A stretch of DNA of 44,517 nucleotides from an uncultured Oscillospiraceae bacterium (GCA_948471205.1 CAOKRT010000001.1:1-44517), one strand, 5' to 3'; shown: positions 5,979 to 14,292, counted from the stretch's first letter. The notes: generated by a model from the sequence alone, not told the origin. Translations and numbers: made by a program.

Positions 5979-7382
5979 ATGAATTGTTTTATGGATAAAG
6001 ATTTTTTGCTTGATACTGAAACGGCAAAAAAGCTTTTTCACAGTTACTGTGAAAATATGCCTGTTTGTGATTATCACTGCCATTTAAATCCCGAAGAAAT
6101 ATATGAAAACAGGTCCCCTGCGGATATATCGGAGCTTTGGCTTAAAGGGGATCATTATAAATGGCGTGCTATGCGTTCCTGCGGTATAAGCGAAGATTAC
6201 TGTACAGGCAATAAAACAGGAAAAGAAAAATTTGAAAAATTTGCATATGCCCTGCAGTATGCAATCGGAAATCCGCTTTATCATTGGGCGCATATTGAAC
6301 TGCAGAAGTATTTTAACATTGATATGCCGCTTTGTGTTAAAACGGCAGATGAAATTTATGACCGTGCAAATTATGTTATTAAAAACGGTGATTTCCGCCC
6401 GCAGAGCCTGATTATGAAATCAAATGTAAAGGTCGTTTGTACAACGGATGACCCGATTGACGATTTAAAATATCACAAGCTGTTAAAGGATGTAGAAGGC
6501 TTTGACTGTAAGGTGCTTCCGTCTTTCCGTCCCGATAAAGCGCTTAATATGCATTTGGATGGTTTTTCGGACTATATTATGCAGCTTGGAAAAGCAGCGG
6601 GAACAGAAATAAAATCATACAGGGATGTTATAAAAGCACTTCTGAAAAGAGCCGATTATTTCAACGAAACCGGCTGCCGTATTTCCGATCAGTCGTTTGA
6701 CTATATTCCGTTTACAATTGCAGAGGATGATGAAATCGAAGCCGTTTTCAGCCGTGCAATGAGCGGTGCAGCCGTTTCGCGCGAAGAGGCGGAAGGATAC
6801 AGAACAAAGGTACTGCTTGCGCTCGGCGAAAAATACCATCAGCTTGGCTGGGCAATGGAAATTCATATTGGTGCGATGAGAAACAATAATACGGCAATGT
6901 TCAATGCCAAAGGCGCAGATATTGGTTTTGATTCAATCGGTGACGAAAATATTGCATATTCTTTAAGCCGTTTTCTTGACGCTCTTAATGTTAAAGGCAG
7001 GTTGCCTAAAACGGTTTTATTTAATCTAAATAATAAAGATAATACGGTGCTGGCTTCTATGCTTGGAAATTTTCAGAGCGAAGAAGCAGAATCGAAAATG
7101 CAGTTTGGGCCTGCATGGTGGTTTCTTGATCATCTTGACGGAATGACAGAACAGATGAAAGTGCTCGGTAATCTTGGAATACTTGGCAAATTTATCGGAA
7201 TGGAAACAGATTCAAGATCGTTTACCTCGTATGGCAGGCACGATTACTTCCGCCGTATACTTTGCAGACTGCTTGGCAGATGGGTTGAAGACGGCTGGTA
7301 TGCAAATGATGAAAATTTGCTTAAAGAGATTGTTTGCGGCATATCCTATAATAACGCAATGCAATATTTTGATTTCAAATAA
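5979..7382 (+). CDS. uxaC: Glucuronate/uronate isomerase
   Basis: The 467-residue length and sequence fit uronate isomerase. It contains the N-terminal metal-binding PVCDYHCHLNPEEI (HxH), CTTDDPIDDLKYH, PSFRPDKA, the HIGAMRNNN histidine motif and the C-terminal GMETDSRSFTSYGRHDYFRR. It converts D-glucuronate to D-fructuronate and D-galacturonate to D-tagaturonate in the cytoplasm, the first step of hexuronate breakdown. TAAGGAG precedes the ATG. It is the first gene of an operon with a 2-keto-3-deoxygluconate kinase (15 bases downstream) and a KDPG aldolase. The reductase and dehydratase steps between them are not encoded here and must lie elsewhere. Confidence 0.96.
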   Translation: MNCFMDKDFLLDTETAKKLFHSYCENMPVCDYHCHLNPEEIYENRSPADISELWLKGDHYKWRAMRSCGISEDYCTGNKTGKEKFEKFAYALQYAIGNPLYHWAHIELQKYFNIDMPLCVKTADEIYDRANYVIKNGDFRPQSLIMKSNVKVVCTTDDPIDDLKYHKLLKDVEGFDCKVLPSFRPDKALNMHLDGFSDYIMQLGKAAGTEIKSYRDVIKALLKRADYFNETGCRISDQSFDYIPFTIAEDDEIEAVFSRAMSGAAVSREEAEGYRTKVLLALGEKYHQLGWAMEIHIGAMRNNNTAMFNAKGADIGFDSIGDENIAYSLSRFLDALNVKGRLPKTVLFNLNNKDNTVLASMLGNFQSEEAESKMQFGPAWWFLDHLDGMTEQMKVLGNLGILGKFIGMETDSRSFTSYGRHDYFRRILCRLLGRWVEDGWYANDENLLKEIVCGISYNNAMQYFDFK

Positions 7383-7397
7383 ACTGGAGGAATTATA

Positions 7398-8495
7398 ATG
7401 AATCTTAATTTAAGACCGAAAGAGGAATGCATGTTTGATGAAATTTCACTTGGTGAAATTATGCTTCGTCTTGACCCGGGAGAGGGAAGAATAAAAACCG
7501 CACGCACTTTTAAAGCATGGGAAGGCGGCGGAGAGTATAATGTTGCCCGCGGGCTTCGCCGTTGTTTCGGTATGAAAACTGCTGTTGTAACAGCATTTGC
7601 AGAAAATGAAATCGGTTATCTGCTTGAAGATTTAATTCTTCAGGGCGGGGTTGATACTTCTCTTATTAAATGGGTTAAGTATGACGGTATAGGAAGAACC
7701 ACCAGAAACGGACTTAATTTTGTTGAACGCGGTTTCGGAATACGCGGGGCAGTCAGCACATCAGACAGGGGCAATACAGCTATAAGCCAAATAAAACCGG
7801 GTGATATTGACTGGGATTATATTTTCGGCACACTTGGTGTCAGATGGCTTCATACAGGCGGTATATTTGCTGCTCTCTCGGAAAGCTCTGCCGAGGTTGC
7901 CATTGAAGCTGTTAAGGCGGCAAAAAAATACGGCACAATAGTATCTTATGATTTGAATTACAGACCGTCACTCTGGAATGATATCGGCGGTCAGGAAAAG
8001 GCACAGGCTGTAAACAAGGAGCTTGCAAAATATATTGATGTTATGATTGGAAATGAAGAAGATTTTACTGCCTGCCTTGGCTTTGAAATCGAAGGAAATG
8101 ATGCAGAACTTAAAGAGCTGAATATGGACGGCTATGTTAAGATGCTTGGCGAGGTATGCCGCGCTTATCCTAATTTCAAGGTAATAGCTACTACTCTTCG
8201 TACCGTTAAAACGGCAACGGTAAACGACTGGAAAGCAATCTGTTATGCTGACGGAACAGTATATAATTCAATTGAATATCCGAACCTTGAGATTTTAGAC
8301 CGTGTAGGCGGCGGAGACAGTTTTGCATCCGGTCTTATTTACGGTCTTATGACATACGAGGATGCGCAGAAGGCAGTAAATTACGGTGTTGTTCACGGTG
8401 CGCTTGCAATGACCACGCCCGGCGATACCTCAATGGCTTCTCTTAAAGAGGTAGAGGCAAAGGTAAACGGTGCTTCTGCAAGGGTGCAGAGATAA
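7398..8495 (+). CDS. kdgK: 2-keto-3-deoxygluconate kinase (PfkB family)
   Basis: The 365-residue ribokinase-fold protein has the PfkB substrate motif near the start (GEIMLRLDPGEGRI, then EGGGEYNVARGLRR) and the ATP/anion-hole motif DRVGGGDSFASGLIYG near residue 300. GDSFASG carries the catalytic aspartate. It phosphorylates 2-keto-3-deoxygluconate to KDPG using ATP. The N-terminal dozen residues before MFDEISLGE are an extension, but the upstream ATG has the better ribosome binding site (CTGGAGGAA). It lies between uxaC and the aldolase, which supports the hexuronate role over other sugar kinases of the family. Confidence 0.9.
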   Translation: MNLNLRPKEECMFDEISLGEIMLRLDPGEGRIKTARTFKAWEGGGEYNVARGLRRCFGMKTAVVTAFAENEIGYLLEDLILQGGVDTSLIKWVKYDGIGRTTRNGLNFVERGFGIRGAVSTSDRGNTAISQIKPGDIDWDYIFGTLGVRWLHTGGIFAALSESSAEVAIEAVKAAKKYGTIVSYDLNYRPSLWNDIGGQEKAQAVNKELAKYIDVMIGNEEDFTACLGFEIEGNDAELKELNMDGYVKMLGEVCRAYPNFKVIATTLRTVKTATVNDWKAICYADGTVYNSIEYPNLEILDRVGGGDSFASGLIYGLMTYEDAQKAVNYGVVHGALAMTTPGDTSMASLKEVEAKVNGASARVQR

Positions 8496-8517
8496 TTTAA
8501 TGAAGGAGTTTTAAGTT

Positions 8518-9174
8518 ATGGCAAATAAAATTGAAACACTTGCTAAAATTCAGGAAGTGGGTATTGTAGCCGTTGTTCGTGCAACATCGGTTGAACAGGC
8601 AGAAAAAATTACAGATGCATGTATTGCGGGCGGTGTTGCCGCAATTGAGCTTACTTTTACAGTTCCTCATGCAGATAAACTGATAGAAGCAATGCGTGCT
8701 AAATATAACAGCGGAGAAATTATTATCGGTGCAGGTACGGTTATGGATGCCGCAACAGCAAGAATCGCCATTCTTGCCGGCGCAGAATATATAGTTGCAC
8801 CTTATTTTGATCCGGAAACAGTGAAATGCTGCAATCGTTACGGTGTGCCGTCTATGCCGGGTATATATACGCCAACCGAGGCTGTGGCGGCTATGGAATG
8901 CGGTGCGGACGTATTAAAGGTATTTCCGGGTGATATTGCCGGTCCTGCCTTTATTAAAGACATTCACGGTCCTATTCCGAATGCGGTTATGATGCCGTCG
9001 GGCGGCGTTGATGTAGACAATGTTAAAGACTGGATTAAGGCCGGCGCCATTGCCTGTGGCGCAGGGTCTTCACTGATTGCAGGCGCTAAAACAGGTGATT
9101 ATGAAAAAATCACAGAAACAGGTAAACTTTTTGTTCAGCGGATTAAAGAAGCCAGAGCAGAAATGATAAAATAA
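8518..9174 (+). CDS. eda: KDPG/KHG aldolase
   Basis: The 218-residue TIM-barrel enzyme shows the aldolase hallmarks: GIVAVVRA with the conserved arginine at the start, GVAAIELTFTVPHA with the catalytic glutamate, GAGTVMDAATA, and VLKVFPGDIAGP with the Schiff-base lysine (about residue 137). The end reads MMPSGGVDVDNVKDW. It cleaves 2-keto-3-deoxy-6-phosphogluconate to pyruvate and glyceraldehyde 3-phosphate. GAAGGAG lies upstream of the ATG. It follows the kinase by 22 bases and so catalyses the next step of the same pathway. Confidence 0.95.
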   Translation: MANKIETLAKIQEVGIVAVVRATSVEQAEKITDACIAGGVAAIELTFTVPHADKLIEAMRAKYNSGEIIIGAGTVMDAATARIAILAGAEYIVAPYFDPETVKCCNRYGVPSMPGIYTPTEAVAAMECGADVLKVFPGDIAGPAFIKDIHGPIPNAVMMPSGGVDVDNVKDWIKAGAIACGAGSSLIAGAKTGDYEKITETGKLFVQRIKEARAEMIK

Positions 9175-9199
9175 TTTATTAAGAAAAGAGGAGAAGAGA

Positions 9200-9538
9200 A
9201 TGAAAAAATTATACAGAGATCCGAATAATAAATCCATTTGCGGTGTTTGCAGCGGTATTGCTAAGTACCTGAATGTTGATACTACGGTGATAAGACTGCT
9301 TTGGGTGCTTGCGATTATATTTTGCGGCTTCGGTGTTCTGGCATATTTTATATGCGCTTTGGTAATTCCCGAAGATCCGAATGCTTATGCAAACAATGAG
9401 CAGTATTGGCAGCAACAGCAGAATCAGCAGTATTATCAGAATAATCAGCAGAATTACCAGCAGACATATTATGATCCGAGCCAGCAGAACAATGCGTCGG
9501 GAACATATGATAACACAGATTCAAACAATCAGCAGTAA
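9200..9538 (+). CDS. PspC-domain membrane protein with Gln/Asn-rich tail
   Basis: Residues 1-57 are a PspC domain (KKLYRDPNNKSICGVCSGIA, then KYLNVDTTVIRLLWVL and one hydrophobic helix ending ALVIPEDP). From about residue 64 to the end the chain is almost entirely Gln, Asn and Tyr in low-complexity order. PspC proteins sit in the membrane and act in envelope-stress responses in other bacteria; the short Firmicute versions are poorly characterised. AGAGGAGA precedes the ATG. It lies 25 bases behind the aldolase gene and may be read through from it, though a functional link is not obvious. Confidence 0.88.
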   Translation: MKKLYRDPNNKSICGVCSGIAKYLNVDTTVIRLLWVLAIIFCGFGVLAYFICALVIPEDPNAYANNEQYWQQQQNQQYYQNNQQNYQQTYYDPSQQNNASGTYDNTDSNNQQ

Positions 9539-9552
9539 TGGTAATAAAGAAA

Positions 9553-9579
9553 GGGAGAGCTATGCTCTCCCTGTTTTTT
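9553..9579 (+). terminator. Terminator after the PspC gene
   Basis: GGGAGAGC-TAT-GCTCTCCC (9553-9571) is followed by TGTTTTTTT. It closes the rightward uxaC-to-PspC transcript. Confidence 0.9.
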
Positions 9580-9592
9580 TATAAAAAAAATA

Positions 9593-9626
9593 CAAGGCAG
9601 ATTGCTTTTTGCAATAAACTGCCTTG
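9593..9626 (-). terminator. Terminator of the 23-residue peptide gene
   Basis: Read leftward, CAAGGCAG (9619-9626) pairs with CTGCCTTG (9593-9600), enclosing a second stem ATTGC/GCAAT, and is followed on the minus strand by a run of T (plus-strand A-run 9582-9590). It starts four bases after the TAA of the peptide gene. Confidence 0.8.
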
Positions 9627-9629
9627 CTT

Positions 9630-9701
9630 TTAGTAGTTTGGTGTGAAAGATCTGTCTGCGCTTGCAAGAATTCTTGCACACTTAATTAAGAATTTAAGCA
9701 T
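9630..9701 (-). CDS. 23-residue basic amphipathic peptide, hypothetical
   Basis: ATG at 9701 to TAA at 9630 encodes 23 residues beginning MLKFLIKCARIL and ending SFTPNY. Every signal of a real gene is present: promoter TTGACA-16-TATAAT (9734-9761), AGGAGG (9709-9714) seven bases before the ATG, and an intrinsic terminator directly after the stop. The N-terminal half is an amphipathic helix pattern with three basic residues, one Cys and no cleavable signal; the tail is polar. It could be a membrane-active peptide, a small regulator or a signal peptide precursor. I do not recognise a family. It lies alone between convergent and divergent neighbours. Confidence 0.65.
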   Translation of the reverse strand: MLKFLIKCARILASADRSFTPNY

Positions 9702-9733
9702 TTTCTTCCCTCCTTATTTCTTTATTTGCCCAC

Positions 9734-9761
9734 ATTATAGCACGTTATTTTTTATTGTCAA
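9734..9761 (-). promoter_or_regulatory. Consensus promoter of the 23-residue peptide gene
   Basis: On the minus strand TTGACA (9756-9761) and TATAAT (9734-9739) are both perfect hexamers, spaced by 16 bases. This is the best promoter match seen in the window and suggests strong constitutive expression. Confidence 0.75.
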
Positions 9762-10076
9762 TACTTATGGTGCCAAAATGCCATATGTTTGTGAAAAATA
9801 GATAAAATATTAATGCTAAATAAGATATTTATATTGAATATTATATGCTATTTGCACAAAAATAAGGCTTGATATATTATATGAGAAACAGTTTGCATTA
9901 TTTACCGAAAAGCCGAATGGATTTACATTTTTATGTAAATTTAATATTATTTTTCAGAAAGAAACAGCTTTTATGTTTATTATAAATAATCTTTTGAAAA
10001 AAAGATACTGCAGGGTAAAAATGCCTGTAAAACAGACAGCATTGGTATGCTGAGAACAGATTTTATGGTATTAAAA
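9762..10076. other. Gene-free stretch, AT-rich
   Basis: No credible coding frame was found on either strand. It contains an 8-bp inverted repeat ATTTACAT-TTTT-ATGTAAAT (9921-9940) and a plus-strand promoter-like pair (TTGCAC, 17 bases, TATTAT, around 9854-9882). The only frame after it is 34 codons without a ribosome binding site. A small RNA is possible but unsupported. Confidence 0.3.
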
Positions 10077-10104
10077 ACACCCCAAAGAGTATTCTTTGGG
10101 GTGT
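10077..10104 (-). terminator. Terminator of the hisS-aspS-yfbR transcript
   Basis: ACACCCCAAAGA (10077-10088) pairs perfectly with TCTTTGGGGTGT (10093-10104). On the minus strand TTTTTAAT follows. It lies four bases past the stop of yfbR. Confidence 0.85.
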
Positions 10105-10108
10105 CAGA

Positions 10109-10693
10109 TTATGCCTTCGTGTGTTCATCAAGCGTAAGGGAATAAGCAGGCAGAAATTCTTTTATAAAGTATCGTACCTCGTCCATATCAATTTCATCAA
10201 CAATTTTCTGCTGGCTTTCCTTTGCCTTTTCAAATTCGCTGTTGCCGGTTCTGCATTCATCAATGCATTTTATAAGCGCATCAATTTTATCTGCCGCCTT
10301 AACGATTTTCCAAAGTTCCTTATCTTTTTCCTCGTGTTCAAAAAAAGGTCTGTAATCGTTTTTGAATTCTTCGGGAAGCATGGAAAGCAGTCTGCTGCCG
10401 GCTGTTTTTTCAACCTCTTTATACACATCTTTTATTTTATCGTTGTAATATTTTACAGGGGTTGGCATATCGCCTGTAATGACTTCTGTTAAATCATGGT
10501 AAAGTGCAAGCACGGCACAGCGCCCGGCATCATAGCTTTTGCCGAATTTTATATTGCCTATAACACACAATGCATGTGCAATAACGGCAACATTCTGGCT
10601 GTGCTCTGCTATATTTTCCCTTGAAGTGTTACGCATAAGCGCCCAGCGGTCAATCAGCTTCATTCTGTTAACCATTGCAAAAAAGTTGCTCAT
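10109..10693 (-). CDS. yfbR: 5'-deoxynucleotidase, YfbR-like HD protein
   Basis: The 194-residue HD-domain phosphohydrolase closely follows the YfbR pattern: NRMKLIDRWALMRNT at the start, ENIAEHSQNVAVIAHAL with the first metal-binding histidine, LALYHDLTEVITGDMPTPVKYYN with the HD pair (about residues 69-70), and the later KAADKIDALIKCIDE aspartate. Such enzymes hydrolyse 2'-deoxynucleoside 5'-monophosphates and help balance dNTP pools. Its ATG directly follows the aspS stop (TAAATG), so it is the last gene of the hisS-aspS operon and probably translationally coupled. Confidence 0.9.
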   Translation of the reverse strand: MSNFFAMVNRMKLIDRWALMRNTSRENIAEHSQNVAVIAHALCVIGNIKFGKSYDAGRCAVLALYHDLTEVITGDMPTPVKYYNDKIKDVYKEVEKTAGSRLLSMLPEEFKNDYRPFFEHEEKDKELWKIVKAADKIDALIKCIDECRTGNSEFEKAKESQQKIVDEIDMDEVRYFIKEFLPAYSLTLDEHTKA

Positions 10694-12481
10694 TTATGCT
10701 TCCTCTTCTGTTTTTGAAATTTCAATTCCAAGCTCTCCAAGTTGTATATCATCAATATTTGACGGCGCACCGCTCATAAGTTCACTTGCATTCTGAACTT
10801 TAGGGAAAGCGGTAACATCACGCAGGCTTTCTGCACCGCAGATAAGCATTGCAAGTCTGTCCAGTCCGATTCCCATGCCGCCGTGCGGGGGAGAAGCATA
10901 TTTATATGCCTCAACAAGAAATCCGAATTTTGCATCTATTTCTTCCTGTTCCATGCCAAGAAGCTCAAACATCTTGTTCTGAAGCGTACAGTCTGTAATT
11001 CTCATGGAACCGGACGAAAGCTCTGTGCCGTTGAGTACAAGGTCAAAGGCCTGTGCACGAACAGCCGCCTTGTTACTGTCCAGATATGGAATACATTCTT
11101 CAAGAGGCATTGTAAACGGATGGTGCATTGCAAGCCAATCACCGCTTTCCTCATCATATTCAAAGAATGGCATTTCCGTAATCCAAAGGTAATTCCATTT
11201 GTTTTCCGGAATGATGCCAAGTGCTTTTGCAACAATAAGCCTTAATGCACCCATAACAGAAAGGGCAAGGTTTGTTTTGTCGCTTACAATAAATACACAG
11301 TCACCCTGTTCGGCACCAAGAAGATTCAGCATGGCATCCAGTTCACCGTCTTTAAGGAATTTGCCAAAGGAGCAGGCAGGTGCTTCTTCTGCCCAGCGAA
11401 CATATGCCAAACCTTTTGCGCCGATACCTTTTGCGTATTCTGTAAGTTTGTCAATTTTCTTTCTGGTATATTCCGCTGCTGCATTTTTTGCAACAATTGC
11501 TTTAACAGCGCCGCCGTTTTCAACAGCCGTTTTGAATACGGCAAAATCGGTTGTCAGTGCCCAGTCGGAAATATCCTCAATAAGCATTTCAAAACGCGTA
11601 TCAGGCTTGTCCGATCCGTATTTGTTCATTGCTTCGGCAAAAGTCATGCGCGGAAGCGGAGAAGCAATATCAACATCAATCGTTTCCTTCATAAGCTTTT
11701 TAATAAAGCCTTCTGCCATATCCATTATGTCGTCAGTATCAACAAAACTCATTTCAAGGTCTATCTGTGTAAATTCAGGCTGACGGTCCGCACGAAGGTC
11801 CTCATCCCTGAAACAGCGTGCAAGCTGAATATAGCGGTCAAAGCCCGAAACCATAAGAAGCTGCTTGTAAATCTGCGGGCTTTGGGGCAGCGCATAAAAT
11901 TTTCCGTTATGAATTCTACTCGGAACAACGTAGTCCCTTGCGCCCTCAGGTGTGGATTTAATCATCATCGGCGTTTCAATTTCAAGAAAATCATTTGCAT
12001 AAAAATATTCTCTTGCAATTTTGGCAATTTTATGGCGCATAATGATATTTTTTGTGAGTTTTTCATTTCTTAAATTCAGATAGCGGTATTTAAGTGTTGT
12101 TTCATCGCCCACGGAATCTGCCTTTGCAACTTCAAACGGCGGGGTTTGTGCTTTTGAAAGGATGCGAAGTTCTGTAACCACAACCTCAATTTCACCGGTT
12201 GGAATTTCTTTGTTTTTACTTTCACGTTCTTTTACAATGCCTTTCAGTGCCAGCACATATTCAGAACGGACAGATTGTGCTTTTTCAAATATAGTTCTGT
12301 CTGTATGATTATTAAATGAAATTTGTACAATGCCTGTTTTATCTCTTAAATCAATAAATATAAGATTTCCAAGATCGCGCTGGCGCTGTGCCCAGCCGAA
12401 AAGTGTAACTTCTCTTCCATTGTCAGATATACGAAGATTTCCGCAGTAATCTGTTCTTTTCAGTCCTTTAATTGTTTCCAT
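10694..12481 (-). CDS. aspS: Aspartyl-tRNA synthetase
   Basis: The 595-residue bacterial-type class II synthetase has an N-terminal OB anticodon-binding domain (GWAQRQRDLGNLIFIDLRDKTGIVQ). Motif 2 is FRDEDLRADRQPEFTQIDLEMSF, a GAD insertion follows the region SPLPRMTFAEAMNKYGSDKPDTRFE, and motif 3 is PPHGGMGIGLDRLAMLICG near the C-terminus. It charges tRNA-Asp (whether also tRNA-Asn cannot be judged). The start overlaps the end of hisS by 14 bases, implying coupled translation, the usual hisS-aspS order of Firmicutes. Confidence 0.97.
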   Translation of the reverse strand: METIKGLKRTDYCGNLRISDNGREVTLFGWAQRQRDLGNLIFIDLRDKTGIVQISFNNHTDRTIFEKAQSVRSEYVLALKGIVKERESKNKEIPTGEIEVVVTELRILSKAQTPPFEVAKADSVGDETTLKYRYLNLRNEKLTKNIIMRHKIAKIAREYFYANDFLEIETPMMIKSTPEGARDYVVPSRIHNGKFYALPQSPQIYKQLLMVSGFDRYIQLARCFRDEDLRADRQPEFTQIDLEMSFVDTDDIMDMAEGFIKKLMKETIDVDIASPLPRMTFAEAMNKYGSDKPDTRFEMLIEDISDWALTTDFAVFKTAVENGGAVKAIVAKNAAAEYTRKKIDKLTEYAKGIGAKGLAYVRWAEEAPACSFGKFLKDGELDAMLNLLGAEQGDCVFIVSDKTNLALSVMGALRLIVAKALGIIPENKWNYLWITEMPFFEYDEESGDWLAMHHPFTMPLEECIPYLDSNKAAVRAQAFDLVLNGTELSSGSMRITDCTLQNKMFELLGMEQEEIDAKFGFLVEAYKYASPPHGGMGIGLDRLAMLICGAESLRDVTAFPKVQNASELMSGAPSNIDDIQLGELGIEISKTEEEA

Positions 12482-13826
12482 TATTTTTCTCTCCTACACC
12501 GAAAAGTGAGCCGAAGTCAAAGGCTTCACCGTTTATTTCAAGATCAGCAAGCTGGTCTGCAAGTGTTATATTGTAATAACCGCTTACAAAGGTTGCAAGT
12601 GCAATTTCGGTTTCTTCACCGTTTTCCATATTCTTAAGTTTGGCAATGCCTTCTTCAACCTCGTTATCGCCGATAACAATTGTAAATTTTGCGTTCAGCT
12701 TGTCTGCATATTTCATCTGCGCACGAAGGCTGCGTTTGTTCAGGTCAAAAAGGCAGGAAAAACCTTCTGTTCGCATATCTTTGGCAATTTCAACCGCTTT
12801 CAGCGCTGCCTTGTCACCAAGAGCAACTATGAACAAATCAGGCTTCGGACTTTCGGGGAAATCACAGTTTTGTGCTTCCATAAGCATCATCAGCCTTTCA
12901 AGACCCATTGCAAAGCCGAGAGACGGAGTATCGGCGCCGCCCAGTTCTTTTATAAGCCCGTCGTATCTTCCGCCGCCGCATACAGTGCCCTGGGCGCCGA
13001 TTGAATTTGAGATAAATTCAAAAACGGTTTTTGTGTAATAGTCAAGTCCTCTTACAATTTTCGGATTAACCGTGTATTCAATATTTTCTGCGTTCAGGAA
13101 TTTTTTTACCTCTTCAAAATGTTCTTTGCATTCGGTGCAAAGATAATCCAGCACAACAGGTGCGGATTTTGCAATTTCAGAGCAAACAGGTGATTTGCAG
13201 TCTAAAATGCGCATAGGATTTCTTTCCAGCCTGTCCCGGCATGTTTCGCATAAATCCGCTTTCCTTGCACTGAAATATTCTTTGAGCGCTTTGTGATATT
13301 CTGCACGGCAGACCGGGCAGCCGATTGAATTTATTTCAAGGCTTAAATCACTTACGCCGAGCGAATCAAATATAGATTTTGCAAGGCTTATCATTTCTGC
13401 ATCTGCAAGCGGTGAGGCAGTGCCGAAGCATTCAACGCCAAACTGGTGAAATTCACGAAGTCTGCCTGCCTGCGGCTTTTCATACCGATAGCAGGAAGTA
13501 AGATAGCATACCTTCTGCGGCAGTGCTTCATTGCACATTCCGCTTTCAAGAAAGGATCTTGCTGCGCCGGCTGTTCCTTCTGGGCGAAGTGTAATGTTTC
13601 TTCCGCCCTTATCATCAAAGGAATACATTTCTTTCTGCACAACATCTGTAGTGTCGCCCACACCGCGCTGAAAAAGTTCTGTGTGTTCAAAAACAGGTGT
13701 TCTTATTTCTTTAAAGCCGTATTTTTCGGCAATATCCAGTGCTGTTGCCTCTATATACTGGTTTTTGTGTACTTCTTTAGGTAAAACGTCTTTTGTGCCT
13801 TTAATAGCTTTGGTAATTAATGCCAT
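12468..13826 (-). CDS. hisS: Histidyl-tRNA synthetase
   Basis: The 452-residue class II synthetase shows motif 1 (IRTPVFEHTELFQRGVGDTTD), motif 2 (CYRYEKPQAGRLREFHQFGVE), the histidine-specific RGLDYYTKTVFEF, motif 3 (PSLGFAMGLERLMML) and a C-terminal anticodon domain. CxxC pairs around residues 172 and 196 (CPVC, CETC) are seen in some Clostridia versions. About 35 extra residues extend past the usual C-terminus and overlap aspS. The ribosome binding site is modest (ACGGAG). The gene starts 20 bases downstream of a terminator-like stem, so expression depends on read-through or on a promoter not seen. Confidence 0.96.
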   Translation of the reverse strand: MALITKAIKGTKDVLPKEVHKNQYIEATALDIAEKYGFKEIRTPVFEHTELFQRGVGDTTDVVQKEMYSFDDKGGRNITLRPEGTAGAARSFLESGMCNEALPQKVCYLTSCYRYEKPQAGRLREFHQFGVECFGTASPLADAEMISLAKSIFDSLGVSDLSLEINSIGCPVCRAEYHKALKEYFSARKADLCETCRDRLERNPMRILDCKSPVCSEIAKSAPVVLDYLCTECKEHFEEVKKFLNAENIEYTVNPKIVRGLDYYTKTVFEFISNSIGAQGTVCGGGRYDGLIKELGGADTPSLGFAMGLERLMMLMEAQNCDFPESPKPDLFIVALGDKAALKAVEIAKDMRTEGFSCLFDLNKRSLRAQMKYADKLNAKFTIVIGDNEVEEGIAKLKNMENGEETEIALATFVSGYYNITLADQLADLEINGEAFDFGSLFGVGEKNNGNN

Positions 13827-13846
13827 AATTATCTCCGTTCAAAAAA

Positions 13847-13866
13847 GGGTGAGCTTTTGCCCACCC
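13847..13866 (-). terminator. Terminator between mgsA and hisS
   Basis: Read leftward, GGGTGGGC pairs with GCTCACCC around an AAAA loop and is followed by TTTTTT. The T-run ends about 14 bases before the hisS ATG, leaving no room for a promoter between them. It would partially end the mgsA transcript and could attenuate hisS-aspS. Confidence 0.75.
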
Positions 13867-13881
13867 AAATTTTAATTTTTA

Positions 13882-14292
13882 CTATGAATTATATCTTGGG
13901 TTTACTATTTCTCTCCATTCGAAATCGCCGCGTTCAACACCTCTTACAAGTGCTTCTGCCGTTGCAATGTTTGTTGCAAAAGGAATGTTGTGAACATCGC
14001 AAAGCCTGAGAAGGTCATTGTCGTTCGGTTCGTGGGGTTTTGGATTTAAAGGATCTCTGAAAAAAATCAGAAGATCAATTTCATTGCAGGCTATTCTGCT
14101 GGCAATCTGCTGACCGCCGCCCTGGCTTCCCGAAAGGAAACAGTTTATATTAAGACCTGTTGCCTCACGAACAAGTTTTCCGGTGGTACCTGTTGCGCAT
14201 AAGCTGTGGCGGCTCATAATTCCGCAGTATGCAATGCAAAACTGAACAAGAAGTTCTTTTTTTGCATCGTGGGCAATAAGGGCTATATTCAT
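13882..14292 (-). CDS. mgsA: Methylglyoxal synthase
   Basis: The 136-residue protein has the full family signature: N-terminal [19 protein letters not shown] (phosphate binding), [15 protein letters not shown], and [19 protein letters not shown] with the catalytic aspartates. It turns dihydroxyacetone phosphate into methylglyoxal and phosphate in the cytoplasm. CGGAGG precedes the ATG. It has its own promoter (14378-14406) but lies directly behind the mre-mrdA genes. In many Clostridia mgsA ends a cluster that also contains minCDE and rodA, which are absent here. Confidence 0.95.
   Translation of the reverse strand: MNIALIAHDAKKELLVQFCIAYCGIMSRHSLCATGTTGKLVREATGLNINCFLSGSQGGGQQIASRIACNEIDLLIFFRDPLNPKPHEPNDNDLLRLCDVHNIPFATNIATAEALVRGVERGDFEWREIVNPRYNS

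Noticed and set aside
9876-9980. A plus-strand frame of 34 codons after a promoter-like pair
   Set aside because: There is no ribosome binding site, amino-acid composition is unlike a protein, and the promoter-like pair is imperfect.
11199-11783. Long antisense frame opposite aspS
   Set aside because: It is an artefact of codon bias in aspS. The composition (Ser/Ala-rich) and absence of start signals argue against a gene.
13827-13881. T-box riboswitch before hisS
   Set aside because: The gap is only 55 bases, and no specifier loop or T-box sequence (such as TGGNACCGCG) is present.
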